Part shown: positions 14,580 to 22,905 of the stretch, piece after piece | Layout: each line of letters opens with the position of its first letter | Numbering within the stretch: position 1 is the first letter of the stretch | From: JAFHCF01 sp048497495 | GTDB lineage: Bacteria; Pseudomonadota; Alphaproteobacteria; Rhizobiales; Ancalomicrobiaceae | NCBI GenBank assembly: GCA_048497495.1 | Contig: JAFHCF010000216.1 | Span: 1 to 25,007 of the forward strand | Reading direction: 5' to 3' | DNA length: 25,007 bases | Made by a program: the position numbers and the translations under genes | Notes under the pieces: model-generated | The model's input: only the letters and a program-made list of their open reading frames with translations | What the model was told of the DNA's origin: nothing | The model's database searches: none

Positions 14580-15224
14580 TCAGTCGACCACGCCCTCGCG
14601 CCCGCGCCGTCGCGCCGCGTAATAGGCCCAGAAGAGGCGGGCCGCCACGCCGCGCCACGGGCGCCACGCCGCCGCGATCTCGCGGCAGATCTTCTCCGCC
14701 GGCCGCTCGCCGAGCGCCAGGGCGTCGGCGACGGCCTGTTGCAGGGCGAGGTCGCCGCCCGGCCAGACATCGGGATGGCCGGCCGAGAAGAGCAGGTAGA
14801 CCTCGGCCGTCCACGGGCCGATCCCCTTGATCTTCGTCAGGTTTTCCGTCGCGGCCGCGACCGGTAGATCGGCCACGCCGGAAAGATCCAGCCCGCCGTC
14901 GACCGCCGCCGCGACCGCCCGGAGCGTGCGCACCTTGGCCGCCGAGAGCCCCGCCGCCCGCAATGTCTCGTCATCGAATCGATCGACGGCACCCGCCTCG
15001 ACCGCCCCACCGACGGTCGCCTCGAAGCGGTTCCAGATCGAGGTCGCGGCCTGCGCCGACACCTGTTGGGCGACGACGATGCGGGCGAGGCCCTCGAACC
15101 CGGGCGGCCGCCGCCGCAACGGCACCGAACCGGCCACGGCGATCACCGGCTCCAGCCGGGAATCGATCAGCCGAAGCGCCGCGAGCCCCTCGGCGACGTC
15201 GTCGTCATGCTCGATACGGCGCAT
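14580..15224 (-). CDS. alkA: DNA-3-methyladenine glycosylase II (AlkA-like)
   Basis: Base-excision repair enzyme that removes alkylated bases from DNA. The 214-residue protein has the HhH-GPD fold: FEGLARIVVAQQVSAQAATSIW (43-64), the helix-hairpin-helix LTKIKGIGPWTAEVYLL (129-145), and the Gly/Pro-rich loop DVWPGGDLALQQAV with catalytic Asp158. It lacks the N-terminal domain of E. coli AlkA and has the compact size usual in alphaproteobacteria. The iron-sulfur cysteines of Nth/MutY are absent. The ATG at 15224 is 125 bp from the divergent gluQ start. No ada-type regulator is adjacent. Confidence 0.92.
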   Translation of the reverse strand: MRRIEHDDDVAEGLAALRLIDSRLEPVIAVAGSVPLRRRPPGFEGLARIVVAQQVSAQAATSIWNRFEATVGGAVEAGAVDRFDDETLRAAGLSAAKVRTLRAVAAAVDGGLDLSGVADLPVAAATENLTKIKGIGPWTAEVYLLFSAGHPDVWPGGDLALQQAVADALALGERPAEKICREIAAAWRPWRGVAARLFWAYYAARRRGREGVVD

Positions 15225-15349
15225 GGCCTCTCCCCGTCCGACCCTTCGCCGCCTCCTTCGGGCGACCCCGCGAGCATAGACCCGAGCCGGCCCGCCGTCG
15301 CCACCCGGGCCGATCGAGAACCGATGGTCCGATCCGGGCGGGATGGTCT

Positions 15350-16318
15350 ATGAAGGGATCCACCCTCGAGTTCCCGCGCCGATCGATGACCATCCCCGTC
15401 TTCCGCTTCGCTCCCAGCCCCAACGGCCCCCTGCATCTCGGTCACGCCTTCTCCGCGATGCTCGACCATGCCCTGGCGCGCCGGCTCGGCGGCCGCTTCC
15501 TCGTGCGGATGGAAGACATCGACACCACCCGCTGCCGCCGCGAATTCGAGGCGGCGATCCTTGAGGATCTCGCCTGGCTCGGCCTCGACCGGGACGGCGA
15601 GATCCGCCGCCAGTCCGAGCATTTCGCCGCCTATGGCCAGGCCCTCGACCGGCTGAAGGCGCTGGATCTGGTCTATCCGAGCTTCCTCGGCCGGGCCGAG
15701 ATCCGCGCCCGGGTCGCGGCCCTCGAGGCGACCGGGCGCCCCTGGCCGCGCGATCCCGACGGCGCCCCCCACTATCCCGGAGACGAGCGCGATCTCGACG
15801 CCGCCGCCCGCGCCGCCCGTCTCGCCCGCGAACCCCATGTGGTCTGGCGCCTCGACACCGCCCGGGCCCTCGCCCGCGTCGGCCCGCTCCATTGGCGCGA
15901 GACCGGCGCGGGACCGGCGGGCGAGACCGGCCGCGTCGCCGCCGACCCTTCGGCCTGGGGCGATCCGGTGTTGGCGCGCTGGGAGGTGCCGACCAGCTAT
16001 CACCTCTCGGTCGTCGTCGACGACGCCCTCCAGGGCGTCACCCACGTGGTGCGCGGCCACGACCTGTTCCACGCCACCGGCCTCCACCGGTTGCTCCAGA
16101 CGCTTCTCGGCCTGCCGGCGCCGATCTGGCACCACCACCGTCTGATCACCGACGGCGACGGCCGCAAACTCGCCAAGTCCTCCGCCGACACAGCCCTCGC
16201 CCGGCTGCGCGCCGAGGGCGCCACGCCGCGGGACGTCCGCCGTCTCGTCGCATGGGACCAGACCGCCGACGATCTCGATCGGCTTAACCGGGAATTGAGG
16301 GTCGCGGTCGCAGAATAG
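15350..16318 (+). CDS. gluQ: Glutamyl-Q tRNA(Asp) synthetase (GluQ-RS)
   Basis: Class I synthetase-like enzyme that attaches glutamate to the queuosine base of tRNA(Asp); it has the catalytic domain of GluRS without the anticodon domain. From ATG 15350 there are 322 residues: RFAPSPNGPLHLGH (19-32, with the HIGH-type HLGH), VRMEDIDTTRCRREF (52-66), WEVPTSYHLSVVVDDALQGVTHVVRGHDL (211-239) and KLAKS (273-277, the KMSKS-type loop). An ATG at 15386 (310 residues) fits relatives' N-termini slightly better, but only the 15350 start has a purine-rich site upstream (GGGCGGGATGG). The Cys cluster that binds zinc in E. coli GluQ-RS is replaced by YPSFLGRAEI. Confidence 0.93.
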   Translation: MKGSTLEFPRRSMTIPVFRFAPSPNGPLHLGHAFSAMLDHALARRLGGRFLVRMEDIDTTRCRREFEAAILEDLAWLGLDRDGEIRRQSEHFAAYGQALDRLKALDLVYPSFLGRAEIRARVAALEATGRPWPRDPDGAPHYPGDERDLDAAARAARLAREPHVVWRLDTARALARVGPLHWRETGAGPAGETGRVAADPSAWGDPVLARWEVPTSYHLSVVVDDALQGVTHVVRGHDLFHATGLHRLLQTLLGLPAPIWHHHRLITDGDGRKLAKSSADTALARLRAEGATPRDVRRLVAWDQTADDLDRLNRELRVAVAE

Positions 16319-16352
16319 GCGCCGTCGAAGGCCCGCCGCCCGGAGATCGCCG

Positions 16353-16772
16353 ATGACTCATGGACCCGATCCGACCAGTTCCGCCCCCGTGCCGCCCGCC
16401 CCCTTGCGCGTTCTGGCGGTCGAGGACCACGCCATCGGCCGGGTCCTGCTCGAGGCGATGCTCTCGGCCATCGGCATCCGAGCCACGCTCGTCGCCACCG
16501 GCGAGGAGGCTCGCGAGGCCATGGCCCGGGCCCAATTCGACGTCGTCCTGATCGATCTCGGCCTCCCCGACGTCCACGGCGAGGACCTCGCCCACGAACT
16601 CGCCCGCCGCCGCGCCGACGACACCCCGGTCGCCTTCGTCGCCGTCACCGGCCGCTCCCGCCCGGCCACACTGCCGGCGGTCTTCGCCGAATGGTTGGAA
16701 AAACCCTTCTCGGTCGGCGATCTCCACCGACTGCTGATCGAACCGGCGGCGCGGTCGACGCGGTCCGCCTGA
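16353..16772 (+). CDS. Stand-alone response regulator receiver protein
   Basis: Single-domain response regulator (CheY-like), 139 residues. Phosphorylation site features: acidic Glu24-Asp25 (VEDHAIGR), acceptor Asp68 (VVLIDLGLPD), Thr99 (VAVTGRS) and Lys117 (EKPFS). A proline-rich tail of 17 residues precedes the domain, and there is no output domain. No histidine kinase is adjacent, so its partner is unknown. CCGGAGATCGCCG before the ATG is a good ribosome site. It begins 34 bp after gluQ and may share its transcript; the next gene is convergent and ends only 6 bp away. Confidence 0.92.
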   Translation: MTHGPDPTSSAPVPPAPLRVLAVEDHAIGRVLLEAMLSAIGIRATLVATGEEAREAMARAQFDVVLIDLGLPDVHGEDLAHELARRRADDTPVAFVAVTGRSRPATLPAVFAEWLEKPFSVGDLHRLLIEPAARSTRSA

Positions 16773-16778
16773 GCCCGA

Positions 16779-17165
16779 TCACTTGGGCAGGGGACGCCCG
16801 TCGACGAGCAGCATGGCGTGGCCGCCGCGCGGCTCCACCTTCCACGATTTCGCCCGACCCTCGAAGGCCTTGCGCCACGCGCCGGCGCGGCCGAGATAGA
16901 CCTTGAGCAGGCATCCCTGGGCGTCGCAATAGGGCGCCGGCTGGCCGCCGCACAACACGTCCGAATAGTCGAGCACCACGTCCTTGCGGCCGTCGCCGTC
17001 GACGTCGCGAACCGTGACGAAGCGCGTGCCGTAGCCGGTCGAGGTCTTGCAATAGGCCTTCTCGGTGCGGATCAGATCGCCCGCCAACTGATGTGGCAGG
17101 TCGTCGGCCCGGACCGGCGCGGTGACGACGAGCAGGGCGAGAGCGACGAAGAGCGGGCGGGACAT
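16779..17165 (-). CDS. Small secreted protein with a calcium-loop-like motif
   Basis: Not assigned to a named family. From ATG 17165 it has 128 residues. Residues 1-20 are a signal peptide (MSRPLFVALALLVVTAPVRA). The mature part has four cysteines (39, 72, 80, 85), suggesting two disulfides in the periplasm. A DVDGDGRKD loop (54-62) has the spacing Asp-x-Asp-x-Asp-Gly-x-x-Asp of calcium-binding loops, as in FG-GAP/VCBS or dockerin-like segments. The frame is open further upstream to 17351, but only the internal start gives a signal peptide. It is convergent with the response regulator. Confidence 0.8.
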   Translation of the reverse strand: MSRPLFVALALLVVTAPVRADDLPHQLAGDLIRTEKAYCKTSTGYGTRFVTVRDVDGDGRKDVVLDYSDVLCGGQPAPYCDAQGCLLKVYLGRAGAWRKAFEGRAKSWKVEPRGGHAMLLVDGRPLPK

Positions 17166-17308
17166 CGGCGATCGTCTCCGGTTCGAGGATCGGGAAGGCG
17201 CGCCGAGGGTTACCGCCGTTCGACCTCGCCGTGAAGGGGCATCGCCTCTTCCTGCCCGCCCGCGGGTCCACCGCGAGGCGAAAGCCGTCTCGCCCCTTAA
17301 TCTTAATA

Positions 17309-17338
17309 TTGACAAGATGCTGTATTCCGCCGGATCAT
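17309..17338 (+). promoter_or_regulatory. Possible promoter for the L,D-transpeptidase gene
   Basis: TTGACA (17309-17314), an 18-bp spacer, then GATCAT (17333-17338), in an AT-rich patch that stands out from the GC-rich surroundings. The -35 is perfect but the -10 is poor, and the start codon is about 85 bp away. Confidence 0.35.
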
Positions 17339-17423
17339 CTGCGATAGTCACGGTACATATTCAGTAGCGTCACCATCGACAGCGGCTCGACCGCCGCCTC
17401 GTCATGTATCGAGGATCTCAGCG

Positions 17424-17849
17424 ATGCGTATGTTCGCCCTGACCTTCGCTCTCTTCTGTGGCCTCTCGGCCTTCGCGCAGCCGGCGGCGGCGTCCGTCGA
17501 GGCTCGCATCCACATCGGTTCGCAGCGCATGGTGGTGCGCGTCGACGGCATGAAGGCCGGCGAATTCCTCGTCTCCACCGGCAGGCAGGGCTACCGGACC
17601 CCGGTCGGTAGTTACAGACCGATCCGCATGCACAAGAGGTACTACTCTCGGAAGTACCATAATTCGCCGATGCCGAATTCGATCTTCTTCAACGGCGGCA
17701 TCGCCGTGCACGGCACCTATGAAACCAGACGCCTCGGCAGGCCCGCCTCGCACGGTTGCGTGCGCCTGCATCCGCGCGACGCGGCGCATCTGTTCTCCCT
17801 GATGCGCAGTCACGGCATGGAGAACAGTCGGATCGTCGTCACCTACTGA
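17424..17849 (+). CDS. Secreted L,D-transpeptidase (YkuD domain)
   Basis: Periplasmic enzyme that makes 3-3 cross-links in peptidoglycan or links proteins to it. The 141-residue protein has a signal peptide (about 1-23, FALTFALFCGLSAFA, then PAAA) and a compact YkuD domain. HGTYE (His96) and SHGCVRL (109-115), with nucleophile Cys112, form the catalytic motif. No peptidoglycan-binding domain is attached. The domain is short compared with E. coli ErfK-type enzymes but like many rhizobial paralogues. GAGGATCTCAGCG precedes the ATG. Its 3' end overlaps the convergent flippase gene by 7 bp. Confidence 0.92.
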   Translation: MRMFALTFALFCGLSAFAQPAAASVEARIHIGSQRMVVRVDGMKAGEFLVSTGRQGYRTPVGSYRPIRMHKRYYSRKYHNSPMPNSIFFNGGIAVHGTYETRRLGRPASHGCVRLHPRDAAHLFSLMRSHGMENSRIVVTY

Positions 17850-19144
17850 GGCGATCGATCGAATGCCGCCTGCCGGAGCCGGACCTCGTCGGCGAGGATG
17901 CGCCGCCGCGCCATGAGGAGCCCGAGCCCGACCGCCAGATAGGTCGCCGCCGCCCCGGCGAGCCCGAAGAACGGGATCAGGCCGACGCCGAGGACACCGG
18001 TCGCCACGACCCCGGCGAGCGCGGTTGCGGCGATCGCCCGATCGCGGTGGAGGCTGTAGAGCAGGAAACCGTAGCCGTCCGAGCCGATCCGCGCCGTCGT
18101 GGCGATCAGCACGACGTAGAAGATCACCAGATGGTCCTGCAGTTGCGGCCGCCCGAGCCAGGGCAGCAACAGCGGCAGCGTCGCGCCGACGCCGACCAAC
18201 AGCACCGCCGCCCACAGCCGCGAATCATGGGCGACCCGCCGCCGCTCCTCGGCGAAGCGCGCCGGATCGCCGCTCCGCGCCGCCGCGATCAGACGCGGTA
18301 CCTGGGGCTGGATGATGCCGTTGACCGCCAGCGTGTGGACGACGTTGGCGAAGGACCAGAAGAAGGTGTAGATGCCGGTCGCCTCCATGCCGAGGAAGGC
18401 GGAGACGACGAAGCGATCGAGATAGAGATTGCCGACCGCTCCGGCATTGGCGAGCCAGAAGGGGATGCCGCCGGCGAACGCGGCCCTCGCGAAGGCGAGA
18501 TCGAACCCGAGATGACGCCAGCGCCCGCCCGACAGCGAGCGCGCCAGCACCATCGCCCACATCACCGCGAGCCCGCCGAGCCAGCCCCACAGCACCACGT
18601 CGAGGGTGCGCGCGGCCGGATCGATCAGGCCCCAGGCGATCACCGGCACCGGCCAGAACCCGGCCCGGAGGAACAGTTGCACGTTGGCGAAGGTCGGCCG
18701 CTCCCGCCCGATCTCCAGGGCGTAGTCGTCGACCGCGAGATGTTCCAGCACCAGGATCGCCGAGATCAGCGCCGCCGTCGCCACCGGGATCGGCATGCCG
18801 GCATGCCACAGCGCGTTCCACAAGGACGCCTGCAGCAGGAATTGGACGGCGAGCGTCACCGCGTAGCGGGTCGTCGCCATCGGGACGGCCACGGCGCGCG
18901 GCACGCCGACGATGTGGCGTCCGACCCAATCGTTGAGACCGAAGCCGAGGATCGCCGGGATCCCGGTCGCCGCGCCGACCAGCAGGCCGTAGACGCCGAC
19001 CTCCTCGAGCCCGAGATAGCGCGCCATGTAGACGGCCAGGGCGAATTTCGCCCCAGCGTTGCCGAGCCTGAGGCCGAGCATCGTCACCTGACGGACGCGG
19101 CGGGCCAAGTTCCCGCCCGGACCGCCCTCCGCCGGCGCCGTCAC
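17843..19144 (-). CDS. Polysaccharide flippase (Wzx/MOP-like membrane protein)
   Basis: Predicted to flip lipid-linked sugar units across the inner membrane for surface polysaccharide. The 433-residue protein is hydrophobic with about 12 membrane segments, and opens with a typical MOP-family start (LRLGNAGAKFALAVYMARYL, GLEEVGVYGLLVGAA). FWLANAGAVGNLYLDRFVVS and GIYTFFWSFANVV follow in the middle. The GTG at 19144 overlaps the glycosyltransferase stop as GTGA, so the two genes are translationally coupled. The stop TAG (17845-17843) lies inside the end of the convergent L,D-transpeptidase gene. Substrate unknown. Confidence 0.85.
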   Translation of the reverse strand: MTAPAEGGPGGNLARRVRQVTMLGLRLGNAGAKFALAVYMARYLGLEEVGVYGLLVGAATGIPAILGFGLNDWVGRHIVGVPRAVAVPMATTRYAVTLAVQFLLQASLWNALWHAGMPIPVATAALISAILVLEHLAVDDYALEIGRERPTFANVQLFLRAGFWPVPVIAWGLIDPAARTLDVVLWGWLGGLAVMWAMVLARSLSGGRWRHLGFDLAFARAAFAGGIPFWLANAGAVGNLYLDRFVVSAFLGMEATGIYTFFWSFANVVHTLAVNGIIQPQVPRLIAAARSGDPARFAEERRRVAHDSRLWAAVLLVGVGATLPLLLPWLGRPQLQDHLVIFYVVLIATTARIGSDGYGFLLYSLHRDRAIAATALAGVVATGVLGVGLIPFFGLAGAAATYLAVGLGLLMARRRILADEVRLRQAAFDRSPQ

Positions 19145-20013
19145 GACCGCCCCACCCGGGATCCGGCCGCCCCGCGCCCGTCGCCCTTGGCGCCGAGCAG
19201 CACGTTGAGCGCCATCTTGATCCGCATCGGCACCACGAACAGCACCAGGGTCCATGCCACCCCGGCCCAGGCCCGCCACGCCCCCACATCGAAGCGGCGC
19301 AACTGGACGTGCAGCCGATCCCGCAACTGGCGCCGGCGATTGCCCATCGACTGGCCATGCAGCGACAGCCGGTAGTCGAGCACCACATGGGGCAGATTGG
19401 CGAGCTTCCAGCTCTGCTGCACCCGGCGCAGCAGATCGTAGTCCTCGGCCGCCCGCACCCCCCGATCGTATTCGCCGTCGCTCTTCAACACCGCGGCGCG
19501 AAACATGATGCTCGGATGCGCCATGGCGAAGTTGAAGAACATCGCCTGGCGGATGTCCTCGTCGTCGGTCGGATACTGCTGGACGTAGATCGGCTCGAAG
19601 CTCTCCTCGTCCATCATCCGAATCCAGCCGCCGACCGCGCCGACCTCCGGATGACCGTCGAGGAAGGCGACCTGTTCGCCGAGCCGGTCGGGATAGGAGA
19701 CGTCGTCGGCGTCCATGATCGCGACGAAGTCGTAGCCCTGGGCGAAGACGTGAGCGAGACCGTGGTTGCGGGCCGCGCTGGGGCCGACGTTCCGCGCCAT
19801 CGTCAGGATGGTGACGCGGTCGCCGAGATCGGCGAGAAGTTCGCCGACCGGTCGGCGACTGCAGTCGTCGACGATGATCAGATCGGCGGCGTAGGTGTTG
19901 GCGAGGATGCTGTCGACGGCGGCGCGGATCGTACGGTCGGCGTTGTAGGCGGCCATGAGAACGGCCACCCGGCTCTTCGGCCGGCCGTGCCCCGTGTTCT
20001 CTCGTCCGCTCAT
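19141..20013 (-). CDS. Family 2 glycosyltransferase
   Basis: GT-A fold sugar transferase for surface polysaccharide. From ATG 20013 it has 290 residues: RVAVLMAAYNADRTIRAAVDS near the start, LIIVDDCS, ARNVGPSAARNHGL, the metal-binding DADD (IMDADDVSYPDRLGEQ) and the acceptor-side EDYDLL. A hydrophobic C-terminal segment (WAGVAWTLVLFVVPM) may anchor it to the membrane. The start at 20013 is chosen because GGCAGGAG lies 6 bp upstream; the frame is open to an ATG at 20061. It leads the leftward unit with the flippase. Confidence 0.92.
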   Translation of the reverse strand: MSGRENTGHGRPKSRVAVLMAAYNADRTIRAAVDSILANTYAADLIIVDDCSRRPVGELLADLGDRVTILTMARNVGPSAARNHGLAHVFAQGYDFVAIMDADDVSYPDRLGEQVAFLDGHPEVGAVGGWIRMMDEESFEPIYVQQYPTDDEDIRQAMFFNFAMAHPSIMFRAAVLKSDGEYDRGVRAAEDYDLLRRVQQSWKLANLPHVVLDYRLSLHGQSMGNRRRQLRDRLHVQLRRFDVGAWRAWAGVAWTLVLFVVPMRIKMALNVLLGAKGDGRGAAGSRVGRS

Positions 20014-20296
20014 CGGCATCTCCTGCCCGCCGGCTCGGCCTGCCGGGTTCGATTCCCGCATCGTCTGCGATCGCGACCATGTCGCACGAATCTTCTCCGT
20101 TTACCATTCGTCGCGCACGACCGACCCAGGGAAAGCAACGAGGACCGACGTCGCCGCCGTCCCGAGACCTCGATCGCGGTCCCCGCGCATCGCCGGCGTT
20201 CATCGCGAAAGACGTGTCCGACGGCGATCCGTGGTAAGGGGTTTTGCTATTGCCTTCGCCGGGGATCGAATCTTGTCATTTTCGTTGAGGGATTTC
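20014..20296. other. Divergent spacer between the two polysaccharide operons
   Basis: Holds the start regions of the leftward glycosyltransferase and rightward flippase. A less GC-rich patch at about 20215-20300 is the likely promoter zone. No consensus promoter could be assigned. Confidence 0.45.
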
Positions 20297-21685
20297 TTGG
20301 AGCGGATCATCGACCACGACGCCCGGCCCCGCCTGTCGTCGCTGATCGACCGCATCGCCGGTTTCGTCGGCGACGCCGACCTCGCCTCGACCCGCCGCAT
20401 GGCGGCGAGCGCCTTCGTCGTCCGTGTCGGCTCCGCCGCCCTCGCCTACGTCAGCCAGGTCCTGCTCGCCCGTTGGATGGGCGGCTTCGAATACGGCGTC
20501 TTCGTCGTCATCTGGACCCTGCTGATCACCCTCGGCGTCGTCTTCGCCTTCGGCCTCGAGCAGTCGGTGGTGACGCTCTTGCGCAAATACGCCCACGACG
20601 GCGATCACGGCGCCGCGCGCGGACTGATCGACACCGGCCGCCTCTTCGCCTTCCTGGTCTCGAGCCTGATCGCGCTCGCCGGCTGCGCCCTTCTGTGGAC
20701 GCAGCCGGGACTCGTCGCCGACTACCGCGTGGTGCCGTTCTTCGTCGCCGCCGTCTGCCTGCCGATCTATACGGTCGCCGAGATCCAGGACGGCATCGCC
20801 GTCGCCCACGGCTGGCCCGACCTCGCCTTGCTGCCGACCTTCATCGCCCGACCGGCGCTGATCCTGGCGCTGATGGCGGCGGCCTTCCTCCTCGGCCTGG
20901 AGATGTCGGCGGTCAACGCCTGCTGGGCCGCCGTCGGCGCCACCTGGAGCGCCACCCTGATCCAATCGGCACTGATCGGACGCCGGATCGCCGCCACCGT
21001 CCCGCCGGCGCGACGTCGTTTCGAACCGGCGCTGTGGGTGCGCGTCAGCGCCCCGATGTTCCTGGTCGACAGCTTCCTGGTGCTGCTCAACAGCGTCGAC
21101 ATCCTGATCGTCGGCCAATATGTCGAGCCCGCCCAGGTGGCGATCTACTTCGCCACCGTGAAGACCCTGGCGCTCGTCCATTTCGTCTATTATGCCGCCA
21201 AGGTGGCCTCGGCCAGACGCTTCGCCAGTCTCTGGCACGCCGACGATCGTCCCGCGCTCGCCGCCTTCGCCGGCGAGGTGGTGAAATGGACCTTCTGGGC
21301 CTCGCTGGCGATGTCGATCGCCATGCTGATCGTCGGCCGCCCGCTGCTCTCCCTCTTCGGGCCGGACTTCACCCAGGGTTGGCCGATCCTCTTCGTCCTC
21401 GTCATCGGCGTGATCGCCCGCGCCTCGGTCGGCCCCGCCGAGACCCTTCTCACCATGACCGGGCAACAGTCTACGTCCGCCGCCGTCTACGGCGCCACCG
21501 TGGCGATCAGCTTGCTATTGATTATAGTACTCGTTCCCATTTACGGTATATGGGGCGCGGCGGTCGGAACGACGGTGGCGCTCGTCGCCGAATCGGTTCT
21601 TCTAGCAGTGTTGGTACGCAAGCGCCTCGGTCTCGACGTCTTCGTCCTGGCGAGGCGAAATCGGTTTCACCCTCCTTCCCGGTGA
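20297..21685 (+). CDS. Second polysaccharide flippase (MOP-like)
   Basis: Second predicted lipid-linked sugar flippase, about 462 residues from the chosen start, with many membrane segments. Landmarks: STRRMAASAFVVRVGSAALA, YVSQVLLARWMGGFEYGVFV near the start, VRVSAPMFLVDSFLVLLNSV and DILIVGQYVEPAQVAIYFAT in the middle, LLIIVLVPIYGIWGAAVGT at the end. The start is uncertain: no in-frame ATG precedes 20399. TTG 20297 has GAGGG about 6 bp upstream; TTG 20273 and ATG 20399 are alternatives. Its stop overlaps the GTG of the acetyltransferase-like gene (GTGA). It differs clearly in sequence from the leftward flippase, so it is not a recent duplicate. Confidence 0.82.
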   Translation: MERIIDHDARPRLSSLIDRIAGFVGDADLASTRRMAASAFVVRVGSAALAYVSQVLLARWMGGFEYGVFVVIWTLLITLGVVFAFGLEQSVVTLLRKYAHDGDHGAARGLIDTGRLFAFLVSSLIALAGCALLWTQPGLVADYRVVPFFVAAVCLPIYTVAEIQDGIAVAHGWPDLALLPTFIARPALILALMAAAFLLGLEMSAVNACWAAVGATWSATLIQSALIGRRIAATVPPARRRFEPALWVRVSAPMFLVDSFLVLLNSVDILIVGQYVEPAQVAIYFATVKTLALVHFVYYAAKVASARRFASLWHADDRPALAAFAGEVVKWTFWASLAMSIAMLIVGRPLLSLFGPDFTQGWPILFVLVIGVIARASVGPAETLLTMTGQQSTSAAVYGATVAISLLLIIVLVPIYGIWGAAVGTTVALVAESVLLAVLVRKRLGLDVFVLARRNRFHPPSR

Positions 21686-22905
21686 TCAGCGACGACGGAG
21701 TGACGACGATCGTGACGACGGATTCGGTATCCACCCCCGACTCGGCCTTCGGGACAGGCCGCGAGGCGCGCGGGCGCGGTGTAGAGATCCGGGAGATGTC
21801 GCTGGTCGAGGCGGTGACCCTGCGGCGCGAGTGGAACGATCTCGTCGCCCGCGCCGTCGAACCCAACATCAAGCACGGAGCGGATTTCGCCATACCGGCC
21901 CTGGAGGCCTTCGCCCCGGCGACCCGCCTGCTCGTCGCCTATCGCGGCGAGGGCGCGGACAGCCGTCTCGTCGGTGTCCTGCCCTTGTGGTCGCCGCGCC
22001 TCGGCTTCGGCCTCTTCACCCGCCTGCCGACGGTGTTCTCCAACGAATTCGCCCCTCTCGGCACGCCGTTGATCGATGCCGACCGGCCGGAGGAGATCCT
22101 GGTGGCGCTGCTCGCCGCCGTCGCCCGCCAGCACCTCGGTCTGGTCTTCACGCACCTGAGGCTCGACGGCCCCTTCCATGCCGCGCTGCAACGGGCCGTC
22201 GAGGCGGCCGGGCACCGTGCGTTCGAGGTCGAGAGTCACACCCGCGCCGCCCTCGTCGGCGGCACCGACGGCGCCGCCTTCGTCGAGGACCACCTTTCCC
22301 GCAAGCGCCGCAGGGAATGGCGCCGCCAATGGCGCCGCCTGGAGGAGACCGGCCCGATCCGCCTGTCGATCGCCCGAGGCGCCGACGCCCGCGCCGCCTT
22401 CGCCGACTTCGTCGTGCTGGAGGCCTCGGGCTGGAAGGGTCGGCAGAAGACGGCGCTGGTCCAGGACCCGGAAGTCTTGCGTTTCGCCGATCGCGTCGTC
22501 GACAGCCTCGCCGACAGCGGTCGCGTCGTCATCGACCGCATCGATCGCGGCGGCCAGCCGCTGGCGATGCTGGTCTGCTTCGGCGCCGAGGGGCACTGGG
22601 TGTCTTGGAAGACCGCCTACGACGAAACCTTCGCCGCCTTTTCTCCCGGCGCCCAGGTCCTGCTGCACGCCACCACCCGCTTCCTCGACGAAGGCGAGTT
22701 GGTCGAGATCGACAGCCTCGCGGTCGAGAATCATCCGCTGATGAACAACATGTGGCCGGACCGCCGCCGCGTCGGCACCGTGGTCCTCGGTTTCCCGGAG
22801 CCGCAGGGCCTGCCCTGGCGATTGCGTCTGGCCGCCGCCGAGCTCGGTTTCTACATGCGGGTACGCCGCTTCGCCCGCGCCCTGCGCGATCGTTTCACCC
22901 GCTGA
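21682..22905 (+). CDS. CelD/BcsL-type GNAT acetyltransferase
   Basis: Member of the CelD/BcsL (PF13480-like) acetyltransferase group, usually found in cellulose or exopolysaccharide clusters; it probably acylates sugars or precursors in the cytoplasm. Of 407 residues from GTG 21682, the conserved parts are VTLRREWNDLVARA, LVGVLPLWSPRLGFGLFTRL, the basic LSRKRRREWRRQWRRLEE, and the C-terminal GNAT core (LEASGWKGRQKTAL, VSWKTAYDETFAAFSPG, IDSLAVENHPLMNNMWPDRR). The GTG overlaps the flippase stop; GTGs at 21700 and 21712 are alternatives. The first 35 residues are weakly conserved in character. It ends within the convergent synthetase gene (11-bp overlap). Confidence 0.85.
   Translation: MISDDGVTTIVTTDSVSTPDSAFGTGREARGRGVEIREMSLVEAVTLRREWNDLVARAVEPNIKHGADFAIPALEAFAPATRLLVAYRGEGADSRLVGVLPLWSPRLGFGLFTRLPTVFSNEFAPLGTPLIDADRPEEILVALLAAVARQHLGLVFTHLRLDGPFHAALQRAVEAAGHRAFEVESHTRAALVGGTDGAAFVEDHLSRKRRREWRRQWRRLEETGPIRLSIARGADARAAFADFVVLEASGWKGRQKTALVQDPEVLRFADRVVDSLADSGRVVIDRIDRGGQPLAMLVCFGAEGHWVSWKTAYDETFAAFSPGAQVLLHATTRFLDEGELVEIDSLAVENHPLMNNMWPDRRRVGTVVLGFPEPQGLPWRLRLAAAELGFYMRVRRFARALRDRFTR

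Noticed and set aside
17756..19375. 539-residue plus-strand frame opposite the flippase
   Set aside because: It has a low-complexity Arg/Asp/Gln composition typical of antisense shadow frames; the minus-strand frame encodes a clear membrane protein.
20041..20060. TGCCGGGTTCGATTCCCGCA looks like a tRNA T-arm
   Set aside because: No acceptor, anticodon or D-arm can be built around it; it lies just upstream of the glycosyltransferase start.
19309..21681. 1198-residue open frame on the plus strand
   Set aside because: Only the part after 21682 is a real protein; the rest is a GC-rich shadow of the glycosyltransferase and flippase genes, rich in Arg/Asp/Pro.
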